Shown: positions 26,640 to 34,002, counted from the stretch's first letter. The stretch is DNA of 34,108 nt from Candidatus Kerfeldbacteria bacterium CG_4_10_14_0_8_um_filter_42_10 (GCA_002784945.1 PFMD01000021.1:1-34108); one strand, 5' to 3'. Notes: generated by a model from the letters alone, not told the origin. Numbers and translations: made by a program.

Positions 26640-27026
26640 ATGAATAGCAAGCAAAAAATCCTTCTAATTGAGGATGATAAAATGCTCTTAGAGATGTATT
26701 CCTCGAAGTTTAACCGAGAAGGGTACGATATTGTTACCGCGGAAAACGGATCCGATGGATTAAAACTGGCTAAAGAAAACAAGCCAGATTTGATACTGCT
26801 AGATATCATTCTTCCTAAACTGGATGGTTTTGCCACCTTAAAAGAGATTCGCGGTGATGCTAACATTAAAAATACGCCCGTTATCCTGTTGACTAACTTG
26901 GGGCAAGATCAGGATATCCAAAAAGGTAAAGCGTTGGGAGCGGATGATTATTTTGTCAAAGCCAACCATACCCCTACCGAAGTGGTAGAAAAAGTAAGGG
27001 AACTATTAAAGAGCAAAGGAAAATAA
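26640..27026 (+). CDS. Single-domain response regulator
   Basis: KILLIEDDKMLLEMYSSKFNREGYDIVTAENGSDGLKLAKENKPDLILLDIILPKLDGF...TNLGQDQDIQKGKALGADDYFVKA. Confidence 0.93.
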   Translation: MNSKQKILLIEDDKMLLEMYSSKFNREGYDIVTAENGSDGLKLAKENKPDLILLDIILPKLDGFATLKEIRGDANIKNTPVILLTNLGQDQDIQKGKALGADDYFVKANHTPTEVVEKVRELLKSKGK

Positions 27027-27509
27027 ATGAAAGAAAGAACTTTAATTATCATTAAGCCCGATGCTTTGCAAAGAAATTTATTAGGCGAAGTAGTCACTCG
27101 CTTCGAGAGAAAAGGATTGAAGATCGTCGGGTTAAAAATGTTTTCTATCGATGATACCTTAATTGCGGAACATTACGAGCATCATAAAGACAAGCCATTT
27201 TTTGAAGATTTAAAAAAATTTATGCAGTCTTCGCCGGTAGTGGTAATGGTGCTAGAAGGGCACAGCGCCATTAATGCGGTTCGGTTGATTGTTGGCCCGA
27301 CCACCGGCCGAGAAGCGGATGCCGGCAGTATCCGGGGCGACTTTTCTATGAGCAAAGGGCATAATATCGTACACGCTTCCGATTCCAAAGAAACAGCGGA
27401 ACAGGAGATTTACCGTTTTTTCAACGAAGATGAACTTTTTAACTACCAAAAACTTGATTTTTCGGCAGTATATGATGAGAGCGAGCGCCAAGAACTGGGC
27501 GGAGCTTGA
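27027..27509 (+). CDS. ndk: Nucleoside diphosphate kinase
   Basis: ERTLIIIKPDALQRNLLGEVVTRFERKGLKIVGLKM...IVGPTTGREADAGSIRGDFSMSKGHNIVHASDSKETAEQEIYRFF. Confidence 0.97.
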   Translation: MKERTLIIIKPDALQRNLLGEVVTRFERKGLKIVGLKMFSIDDTLIAEHYEHHKDKPFFEDLKKFMQSSPVVVMVLEGHSAINAVRLIVGPTTGREADAGSIRGDFSMSKGHNIVHASDSKETAEQEIYRFFNEDELFNYQKLDFSAVYDESERQELGGA

Positions 27510-27534
27510 CGCGTTTAAACATATAGAATAAAAT
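27506..27534 (+). promoter_or_regulatory. Promoter TTGACG-N17-TAAAAT for the Ile leader operon
   Basis: TTGACG 27506-27511, TAAAAT 27529-27534; overlaps the ndk stop codon; predicted start site ~6 nt before the leader ATG. Confidence 0.7.
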
Positions 27535-27546
27535 CAATCTAAAGTT

Positions 27547-27609
27547 ATGAACAGAAACGTTAGAAACATAGCAGCAATAATTATTATTAACACCAGACAC
27601 TCTGGCTAG
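27547..27609 (+). CDS. Ile-run leader peptide 1: MNRNVRNIAAIIIINTRHSG*
   Basis: Short ORF with ata att att att codons just upstream of the competing antiterminator/terminator. Confidence 0.75.
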   Translation: MNRNVRNIAAIIIINTRHSG

Positions 27610-27659
27610 TTTTACGATAGAATAATATATAGGAAAACTGGCCGGATAAGCCAGTTTTT
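27602..27659 (+). promoter_or_regulatory. Attenuator 1: antiterminator 27602-27613:27634-27645 versus terminator 27634-27642:27650-27658
   Basis: ctggctagtttt pairs over 12 bp (two G-U) with aaaactggccgg; aaaactggc pairs over 9 bp with gccagtttt followed by T. Confidence 0.8.
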
Positions 27660-27669
27660 AAGTATCAAA

Positions 27670-27723
27670 ATGAACAATCAATCCAAATCAAGCCTAATTA
27701 TTATTATCACCTTTTTCAGATGA
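27670..27723 (+). CDS. Ile-run leader peptide 2: MNNQSKSSLIIIITFFR*
   Basis: Short ORF with att att att atc codons, tandem to leader 1 and followed by its own terminator. Confidence 0.72.
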   Translation: MNNQSKSSLIIIITFFR

Positions 27724-27790
27724 GAGGCTTGGTATAGTGAAAAAATAATAATAGAAACGCTTAAGCCGGTCTCTCTCAAGAGCCGGTTTT
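27722..27790 (+). promoter_or_regulatory. Attenuator 2: antiterminator gagaggctt (27722-27730) with aagccggtctc (27763-27773) versus terminator 27763-27790
   Basis: Terminator aagccggtctctctcaagagccggtttt; the alternative pairing involves the 3' end of the leader ORF. Confidence 0.65.
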
Positions 27791-27856
27791 AAAATATAAA
27801 AATAACCAGAAGGATAAATACCATAACGCATCGTACATTTTTAAAGGAGGAGTGCC

Positions 27857-28051
27857 GTGGAAAAGAAACAAGCAAATTTCACCCCTGCTCGGCAGTTCAG
27901 CGGCAAAACGCTAGAAACCGCCATCCAAGCTTTAAACAAGGCTTTAACAGAAGGCGAATTAAGCGATTTGCCGTCCCACATCACCATAACGGTCCAGGGG
28001 AATCAGCTTAGCGAAGAGACCAGACGGCGTTGGGCCAGTATGCCCGTATAG
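27857..28051 (+). CDS. 64-aa orphan protein downstream of the tandem Ile attenuators
   Basis: Strong SD aaaggagg 6 nt before the GTG start; own terminator follows (28066-28100). Confidence 0.75.
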   Translation: MEKKQANFTPARQFSGKTLETAIQALNKALTEGELSDLPSHITITVQGNQLSEETRRRWASMPV

Positions 28052-28065
28052 TTCTTTTTAACTCA

Positions 28066-28102
28066 GTGAGTACACCACCTGCTTTGGCGGGTGGTTTTTC
28101 TT
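28066..28102 (+). terminator. Rho-independent terminator
   Basis: ccacctgctttggcgggtgg followed by tttttctttttt-like run. Confidence 0.85.
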
Positions 28103-28120
28103 TTTAAATTGATTTGAAAA

Positions 28121-28152
28121 GGGTAGCGGGAACGACGTCGTTCCCGCTACCC
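28121..28152. repeat. Perfect 32-bp palindrome gggtagcgggaacgacgtcgttcccgctaccc
   Basis: Equal to its own reverse complement. Confidence 0.95.
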
Positions 28153-28161
28153 GATTTGCAT

Positions 28162-28190
28162 TTGACAGGTTCCAGGCAGTTTGTTAATAT
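28162..28190 (+). promoter_or_regulatory. Promoter TTGACA-N17-TAATAT upstream of the T-box leader
   Basis: TTGACA 28162-28167, TAATAT 28185-28190. Confidence 0.8.
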
Positions 28191-28196
28191 TTATTT

Positions 28197-28546
28197 AATT
28201 CATTGATAATTACAAAACTTTCAATTTAGGTCCCTTTTTCCATAAGAAAAAGGGTTGGGCCTGAGTTTTCGAACAAAGTACAATTTGTTTCGAGAAGTGA
28301 TCTCTGCGTTAGTGGAGATCCGGCTTCCTCCGTAATCATAGGATAACTGATGTCGCCCGAATGAGCTTGTCTCAGAAAGGAACAGAGTCAGTAAAAGTGG
28401 TTTTTTAGAATCCGTTTTACTGGCGGATTTTTTTAATTCGCCAGCTGGATTTATAAAACAACAAAGGTGGTACCACGGGCTGTCTTGAATTCAAGACCTC
28501 TCGTCCTTCTGTCCAATTTTTTGGATTTTGGGATGAGGGGTTTTTT
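28197..28546 (+). ncRNA. T-box riboswitch leader
   Basis: T-box core aaaggtggtaccacg (28463-28477), then the ctctcgtccttc segment and terminator cctctcgtcc (28497-28506) / ggatgagggg (28531-28540) + TTTTTT; stem III-like cagtaaaa...ttttactg upstream. Specifier not assigned. Confidence 0.88.
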
Positions 28547-28575
28547 GTTCTTTAAAATCAAGAAAGAAGGGAAAA

Positions 28576-31194
28576 ATGAAAGGATCTGCAGCTAAAAATC
28601 GGATAGTCAGTTTTACTAGTCTGACAGCAGAACAACTCGCTGTACTACCCGGTAAAATTACGCGACTTTACCACAACTGGCGTCAGGGATTGCCTGTGCC
28701 GTCTCGTGGCTTTGTCGTCTTTCAGGCAGTTGTTAAGGACATCGTTGAATCGTTGCACGAAGGCAATCGGTTGCCCGGCTACACCCGTAGAGAATTGCTA
28801 TCAGCCTATCGCCGAGGCGGTTTTGAACACGACGGAATGCGGGTGGCAGTCCGCGGCGCACTGTCGGTTGAGGACCAAGCCAATGCTTCCTGGGCCGGAG
28901 GTTCAGAGAGCCCGACGAACGTTCTTGGTAAGAAAGCATTCCTGGAGGCAATAGTCACCTGTATTACCGAAACATTCAACGGCAAAATGGATGGTTACCG
29001 TATCCGAATGGGGATTGAAGGTGAACTGAAACTTTCAATCTTGGTGCATCAGATGGCAGTTTGCGATCGGTTTGCCGTGGTGTTTACGCGTAACCCGATG
29101 AACGGTTCACCGGATGAAATTGTCATTCAGTCAACTTTCGGAGGCGGGCAGTTATTAACCGCTGGCAGAGAAACTGGTGACATTTTCATTCTTGACCGCA
29201 ACGGTAGGATATTGTCTGAAACCATCACCACTAAGGCGTTGATGGTAACCGACGAAAAAGTAGTGCCGATGCCTTCCCAATTGAAGGATAAAAGATCGCT
29301 TGAACCGAGCCAGCTGTTGAACCTGGTTAAATTCGTTCTCACAATTGAAGCAATTGAAAACGGCGTTCCTCAAGATTGTGAGATCGCTCTGGCAGTAGAC
29401 AACAGTGGGAGGATGGATAAATCACTCGTGCAAAATCGGCCAATTACTGCTGTTGGCGATTCTCCCGGATTGATTCGTTATCAAGCGATTAAATCAGCCA
29501 AAGCGGCGGTGGCCGCAGAGCGTTCGCGTTTGGAGAATCTTGGCGTTACAGTTCCGATTGACGTGCTTAGCGATCAGAATGTCGCAGAACTGCTCACTCA
29601 ACACCCTACCCCATTCAGTTTCGGGTTGTTTACCTACATCTTTGCGCATGGCGACGGAGCGATCCGCACCGGTCGCAACTTGATGGGGTACTCCATCGGA
29701 GAAGAGTTGGACGCTGGTTTTTTTGAATTAATTGGCTCACAACCGCGTTGCAGCATTTTCCATGACGCTCTAACCTACCGAATCTCAGGCATCTCACCGA
29801 TTGATTACCTTCAAGGAATGGTGCGTTCTTACTTTGATGCAATTCAAGCTGATGAACGGTTCGCCAATTACCCTGAGGTTAGTCTCTACGACCAGAATCC
29901 GAGCTTGGAGCGTCTCACGGAACTATACGGACGGGAAAAGGCCGAGGTTTACAAGCAGTGTTATGATCGGTTCTTTACCGGCATTCGTCAGTGGGAACGG
30001 ACATTTGCCGACGCTTATTTAAGCGTTCATGAGCCGATTGTCGCTGAGTTTGTTAATCAACAGCGCCGATTCGCTCAACTTCCGTTGTCGTCTGAACTGA
30101 TTGAATCACTTCAGGAAAAGTTCGACTTCCTGCGCACAAAAGTCTGTGTTTGGTTCGTCATCGTGGCACGGCTCGGCTTTTTTGCCTACGCTCGTCTGCG
30201 TAAAACGTTAGAGACACACTTTAATGGAGCCGGAGGTCAGCAACTGCTCGATTATCTTACCAGCGGCCTGCAAAACGATCCGACGATCGAGTTCAACGTT
30301 CGCTTGGATCAACTAAACAACGGAACAGTCACTCAAGCTTCTGTTTTGGCGGAGTTTGGACATCTAGGGTTCAACGAATTGGAAATCTCCGGACCGCGGT
30401 ATCACGAACATCCCGAGATGATGGATCAACTCGCTATTGGGATTAAAGGTGATCCTAAGGCTGAACTTCAGCGTCGGCTTCAGGAATACCGAACGGCGCA
30501 GCAATATGTCAGCGCCGGTTTAACCGGAGACAAACGGAAAGAATTCGAGCGGGACGTTGATTCGGCTCGGACGTATCTGGCACTCCGCGAGCGAGTCAAG
30601 TTTAATTATCTCAGGGTTTATGACTTGGTTCGTAGCCAGCTACTTTCCGTTGAAGCGCAGTTGAAGTGGCCGCCCGGCCACATCTTCTTCCTTGATCCCA
30701 GGGAAATCAGGATGTTGATTGATGCGCCGAACGATGCGCTTAAGCTCGCCATCCAACGAAAAGAACGCCATGATCAAGAGTTCAAGATGGAAGTGCCGCA
30801 GGTCATGTTTGTCGATCAGTTGAGTAAAATCGGCTTGGTTGATACCCCGAAAGGTGCTAGCGAGTTGCTAGGCATCGGCGTAACGTCGTTTGTCGCGGAG
30901 GGTCCGGCGGTTGTTATTCTTGACCCGAATGATCATCATGCCCTAGAACTGATGAGTGACGGTTGTGTACTGGTAGCACACACTACTGACCCGACCTGGG
31001 CGCCAATCATCGGTGCAGTCGGTAATGGCGGTTTAGTCACTGAGGTAGGCGGTCCGCTTGCTCACGGAGCGATTACCGCCCGGGAACTTGGGATTGCAGC
31101 TGTTCTTAATGTCAAACACGCTACTAAAGTCATCAAGACTGGCCAGCGGGTGCGCGTTGATGGTCCTGCCGGCAAGATCTACATTCTTGACTAG
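28576..31194 (+). CDS. PEP synthase / rifampicin phosphotransferase-like PEP-utilizing enzyme
   Basis: N-terminal ATP-grasp: LPVPSRGFVV, VAVRGALSVEDQANASWAGG, VFTRNPMNGSPDEIVIQSTFGGGQLLTAGRETGD, VQNRPIT; middle GHLGFNELEISGPRYHEHPEM; C-terminal swivelling His domain GGPLAHGAITARELGIAAVLNV. Confidence 0.88.
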   Translation: MKGSAAKNRIVSFTSLTAEQLAVLPGKITRLYHNWRQGLPVPSRGFVVFQAVVKDIVESLHEGNRLPGYTRRELLSAYRRGGFEHDGMRVAVRGALSVEDQANASWAGGSESPTNVLGKKAFLEAIVTCITETFNGKMDGYRIRMGIEGELKLSILVHQMAVCDRFAVVFTRNPMNGSPDEIVIQSTFGGGQLLTAGRETGDIFILDRNGRILSETITTKALMVTDEKVVPMPSQLKDKRSLEPSQLLNLVKFVLTIEAIENGVPQDCEIALAVDNSGRMDKSLVQNRPITAVGDSPGLIRYQAIKSAKAAVAAERSRLENLGVTVPIDVLSDQNVAELLTQHPTPFSFGLFTYIFAHGDGAIRTGRNLMGYSIGEELDAGFFELIGSQPRCSIFHDALTYRISGISPIDYLQGMVRSYFDAIQADERFANYPEVSLYDQNPSLERLTELYGREKAEVYKQCYDRFFTGIRQWERTFADAYLSVHEPIVAEFVNQQRRFAQLPLSSELIESLQEKFDFLRTKVCVWFVIVARLGFFAYARLRKTLETHFNGAGGQQLLDYLTSGLQNDPTIEFNVRLDQLNNGTVTQASVLAEFGHLGFNELEISGPRYHEHPEMMDQLAIGIKGDPKAELQRRLQEYRTAQQYVSAGLTGDKRKEFERDVDSARTYLALRERVKFNYLRVYDLVRSQLLSVEAQLKWPPGHIFFLDPREIRMLIDAPNDALKLAIQRKERHDQEFKMEVPQVMFVDQLSKIGLVDTPKGASELLGIGVTSFVAEGPAVVILDPNDHHALELMSDGCVLVAHTTDPTWAPIIGAVGNGGLVTEVGGPLAHGAITARELGIAAVLNVKHATKVIKTGQRVRVDGPAGKIYILD

Positions 31195-31202
31195 AGGATT
31201 AA

Positions 31203-31254
31203 GCACGGTGTCACTTCAAGTTTATCTTGTCAGTGACCCCGTGCTCTTTTTTAC
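31203..31254 (+). terminator. Rho-independent terminator
   Basis: gcacggtgtcac...gtgaccccgtgc followed by tcttttttt. Confidence 0.8.
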
Positions 31255-31284
31255 TTATTATTAATAATAGAGTAAAATAATTTT

Positions 31285-31956
31285 ATGAAAAATAAAATAA
31301 AAATCTATTTTATTAGACATAGCAAACTGGACTTGCCTTATGAAAATCATCTGCAGATGCCTTATGGAATTTTAAATGATTTGGCGACAGGCCAGCTTGA
31401 TCCGTCCATTGTCCAAAACAGCAATAAATTATTTTTAAAGGCAGCAGCCGGATTGCCATTAAAAAATATAGACGTCATTTATTTTAATAATTCCAATTTT
31501 CAATCTAAAAGATCAAGGGATTCAGCCTTTTTAATTGGTAAAGTTTTGAAGGAAAAATATAATAGAAAAGTGCCGATTTTTGGCAACCCTTATTTGAAAG
31601 AAATTGATTTTTGCCTGAAGGATATTCTGTCTAAAGAAAAATTTTTAAAAGAGAAAATGCCGGCAGTCAGAACAGCTTTATATAATGCCTTAATTAATAA
31701 GGGACCGGTTGAGCAAATAGATCATGTTTTTAAGCGCATTGAAGCTGTTTTGAAAAGTTTAAAGAAACATCAGGATAAAAATCAGACAGTCATGCTTGTT
31801 TCACATGATTTCTATATGAGAGCAGTAGAAGTTTTTTTTAGAAAATCAAAAAATTTCAGAAATATCACCGTTGATGATTTAGAAAAAACGACTTTAAATA
31901 CTTACTTCAAAGGATTTAGTGTTTCAGACGATGGTAAATCATTTAATCGTTTTTAG
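31285..31956 (+). CDS. Histidine-phosphatase-superfamily-like protein
   Basis: IKIYFIRHSKLDLPY (RHx motif), SKRSRDSAFLIGKVL, VMLVSHDFYMRAVEVFF. Confidence 0.65.
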   Translation: MKNKIKIYFIRHSKLDLPYENHLQMPYGILNDLATGQLDPSIVQNSNKLFLKAAAGLPLKNIDVIYFNNSNFQSKRSRDSAFLIGKVLKEKYNRKVPIFGNPYLKEIDFCLKDILSKEKFLKEKMPAVRTALYNALINKGPVEQIDHVFKRIEAVLKSLKKHQDKNQTVMLVSHDFYMRAVEVFFRKSKNFRNITVDDLEKTTLNTYFKGFSVSDDGKSFNRF

Positions 31957-32007
31957 GTTATCAATTTCCTATTTTGAGTAATAAATTCCCATTCTAGGTT
32001 TTATTAT

Positions 32008-32036
32008 TTGACAGCTTTACCGCGGTTTGCTATTAT
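32008..32036 (+). promoter_or_regulatory. Promoter TTGACA-N17-TATTAT upstream of the Phe leader
   Basis: TTGACA 32008-32013, TATTAT 32031-32036. Confidence 0.8.
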
Positions 32037-32058
32037 TTTTCTAACATCGAAAATCACC

Positions 32059-32148
32059 ATGATTATCAGAGAAACCACAATTCAGAAATTATTAAATAAT
32101 CAAATCCAATTTTTTGGTTTCTTTTTTAAGCTGTCGCCCGGTGATTAG
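32059..32148 (+). CDS. Phe-rich leader peptide: MIIRETTIQKLLNNQIQFFGFFFKLSPGD*
   Basis: ttt ttt ggt ttc ttt ttt run immediately upstream of the attenuator; reminiscent of E. coli PheL (...FFFAFFFTFP). Confidence 0.78.
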   Translation: MIIRETTIQKLLNNQIQFFGFFFKLSPGD

Positions 32149-32198
32149 TTAATTTTAATTTAAATCATTTTAACTAGCCACCGGACGGTGGCTTTTTT
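32138..32198 (+). promoter_or_regulatory. Phe attenuator: antiterminator 32138-32152:32170-32184 versus terminator 32176-32193
   Basis: ccggtgattagttaa pairs at 14 of 15 positions (one G-U) with ttaactagccaccgg; agccacc-ggac-ggtggct + TTTTT. Confidence 0.85.
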
Positions 32199-32366
32199 GA
32201 TTATCGTCGAGCTAAACTCGATCGCCACTCTCAGTTCGCTATTCGTATATCGCAAATTAAATCTCGCTATTTTAAATATTTGTCCCGAGATAGTCGGTCC
32301 TAAATTATTAGGAATGAAAATTTCTGGACAAAGAAAAGAATTAGTTTCAATAGGAGGTGAAAAATC

Positions 32367-32654
32367 ATGCCAGAAAAATTACCTGACTGCTCCTGCGGTG
32401 AGTCGATAACCATTGTCTGGGAAGAAGTGACCCATTACGATCAGCCATTCAGTGGCTTATCTAATACAGTCTCGCATGGTTTTCGGGGCTGTTGCGGAAA
32501 TGGTTGTAAATCCGTGTCAATCGCTCAACAACACTTCCCACTCCCAGAAAGTGTAACAGTGGTAGCTCAACGGCCGGCCAGGATAGCAGTTGGATCATTT
32601 CCTCCGCCTGAATTCAGTGGAGATAATCCGGACTGGTATCTATGGATACCGTAA
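32367..32654 (+). CDS. 95-aa Cys-containing orphan protein downstream of the Phe attenuator
   Basis: Strong SD taggaggtgaaaaatc before the ATG; CSC and CCGNGC motifs; followed by a terminator. Confidence 0.75.
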   Translation: MPEKLPDCSCGESITIVWEEVTHYDQPFSGLSNTVSHGFRGCCGNGCKSVSIAQQHFPLPESVTVVAQRPARIAVGSFPPPEFSGDNPDWYLWIP

Positions 32655-32670
32655 TCGCACCTTCAGTTAA

Positions 32671-32702
32671 CCCGCTAAACCTCTGTGTTTAGCGGTTTTT
32701 TT
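32671..32702 (+). terminator. Rho-independent terminator
   Basis: ccgctaaa-cctctgtg-tttagcgg + ttttttt. Confidence 0.88.
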
Positions 32703-32713
32703 ATCCGTATTCA

Positions 32714-32742
32714 TTGTCAGATAAATAGGTATGGAATATACT
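32714..32742 (+). promoter_or_regulatory. Promoter TTGTCA-N17-TATACT of a small structured RNA
   Basis: TTGTCA 32714-32719, TATACT 32737-32742; predicted start ~32749 coincides with the first base of the RNA stem. Confidence 0.75.
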
Positions 32743-32748
32743 TAAAAT

Positions 32749-32905
32749 GCTCTACTTTTCAAGAACCAGTTAATCCAGTTCGACAGGATTATTATATTGG
32801 GAGCTCAATATCTTCTTAGCCTGCGGGCTAAGATTGCGAGCACCCACTTTTCCATAAGGAGCTAGGGCGATTACTGGTTTGAAAGTAGAGCTCCTATTTT
32901 TGTTC
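32749..32905 (+). ncRNA. Structured RNA, 6S-like (long closing stem, internal bulges, apical hairpin)
   Basis: gctctacttttcaagaaccagttaatc pairs with gcgattactggtttgaaagtagagc; inner hairpins gctc...gagc and ttagcc-tgcg-ggctaa; U-rich end. Confidence 0.5.
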
Positions 32906-32911
32906 TGTTTT

Positions 32912-33319
32912 ATGAAATCAGAAGAAGAGATTCGAAAAACCTTCAAGCTGTTTTTAGATGAAAACGGGATACTTAATTTAAGTATCTTTAATGAATCTTC
33001 TGATAAAGAAGAAACTATTCTTGCAGCGCAGTTAATAAAGAATGAAGTGGAAAATATTTTAAATCAGAGCACTCCTAAATCTACAAACATCTTACTTGAC
33101 TTAACGCCCTTGAAAATAGTCAAGGTCCCGCCTTCGGCAAAAGCAAGAGAAATTTACATTAAATTATCCTCAGACGCTAGAATTAATAAGATCGCTATTA
33201 TTGGTGCTAGTTACTTTCACGTTTCCATAGCGAAGAGTATATTTACTATAGCAAGAAAGAAGAAAGTGAATGCTTTTAGCGATCGAAAAGAAGCAAGCGA
33301 TTGGTTAAGAGAAGAATAA
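32912..33319 (+). CDS. Small protein, possibly STAS-like
   Basis: MKSEEEIRKTFKLFLDENGILNLSIFNESSDKEETILAAQLIKNEVENILN...ILLDLTPLKIVKV...KIAIIGASYFHVSIAKSIFTIARKKKVNAFSDRKEASDWL. Confidence 0.6.
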   Translation: MKSEEEIRKTFKLFLDENGILNLSIFNESSDKEETILAAQLIKNEVENILNQSTPKSTNILLDLTPLKIVKVPPSAKAREIYIKLSSDARINKIAIIGASYFHVSIAKSIFTIARKKKVNAFSDRKEASDWLREE

Positions 33320-33459
33320 TTGAGTTTAAAAAAGTAAGCCGACAAGATTCGCCGGCTTTTACTGTACCATTCTAAAATTATAAGGCTGTTCCTAAAATTA
33401 ATTTGGTTATATCCTTTTTTATTTGTATATATTTTAGTTTTACTATATATTATGAGCGT

Positions 33460-33535
33460 CGGGGTGTGGCCTAGCGGCTAAGGCGCATGCATGGGGTGCA
33501 TGAGATCGGAGGTTCAAATCCTCTCACCCCGACCA
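33460..33535 (+). tRNA. tRNA-Pro (anticodon GGG), CCA encoded
   Basis: cggggtg/caccccg acceptor stem, gcct/aggc D stem, catgc-atggggt-gcatg anticodon arm, ggagg-ttcaaat-cctct T arm, A73, CCA; 76 nt. Confidence 0.95.
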
Positions 33536-33556
33536 AACAATTAAACAATAAACTAT

Positions 33557-33925
33557 ATGGACGATCCAAAAAAAATATTGATTGTTGACGATGAGGCGTC
33601 AGTTAGATCAGCGATTAAGAACGCTTTTAGTCAAAAAAATATAGCCATTCTTGGAGCAAAGAGCGGCCAAGAGGGTTTAGTAATAGCTTTTAAAGAACAT
33701 CCCGATTTGATCATACTTGATTATGTAATGCCGATGTTTGACGGTATCGATTTTTTAAAAAAAATTAGGGACGATAAGTGGGGAAAAAATAGTAAAATTG
33801 TAATGCTTACTAATATCCCTTCTCCGGAAAAGAAAAAAGCATCCGAAGCGCTGGGAGCAGAATTTCTGGTAAAAGCGCAATGGAGGTTAGAGGATCTGGT
33901 AAAAAAGTGTGAAAAATTGGTATAG
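33557..33925 (+). CDS. Single-domain response regulator
   Basis: KKILIVDDEASVRSAIKNAFSQKNIAILGAKSGQEGL...PDLIILDYVMPMFDGIDFLKKI...IVMLTNIPS...LVKAQW. Confidence 0.92.
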   Translation: MDDPKKILIVDDEASVRSAIKNAFSQKNIAILGAKSGQEGLVIAFKEHPDLIILDYVMPMFDGIDFLKKIRDDKWGKNSKIVMLTNIPSPEKKKASEALGAEFLVKAQWRLEDLVKKCEKLV

Positions 33926-34002
33926 ATTTTAGAATTAAACAATTTGATCTAATTAGCGAGGATTTTTTTGTTTATACGGATTTTTATGTTATAATTTAAT
34001 GC

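Noticed and set aside
28706-28954. Small ORFs in alternative frames within the PEP-utilizing enzyme
   Set aside because: Out of frame with a long ORF bearing clear catalytic motifs.
32188-32409. 73-aa ORF after the Phe terminator
   Set aside because: Overlaps the well-supported 32367 ORF out of frame and has no SD; probably noncoding leader.
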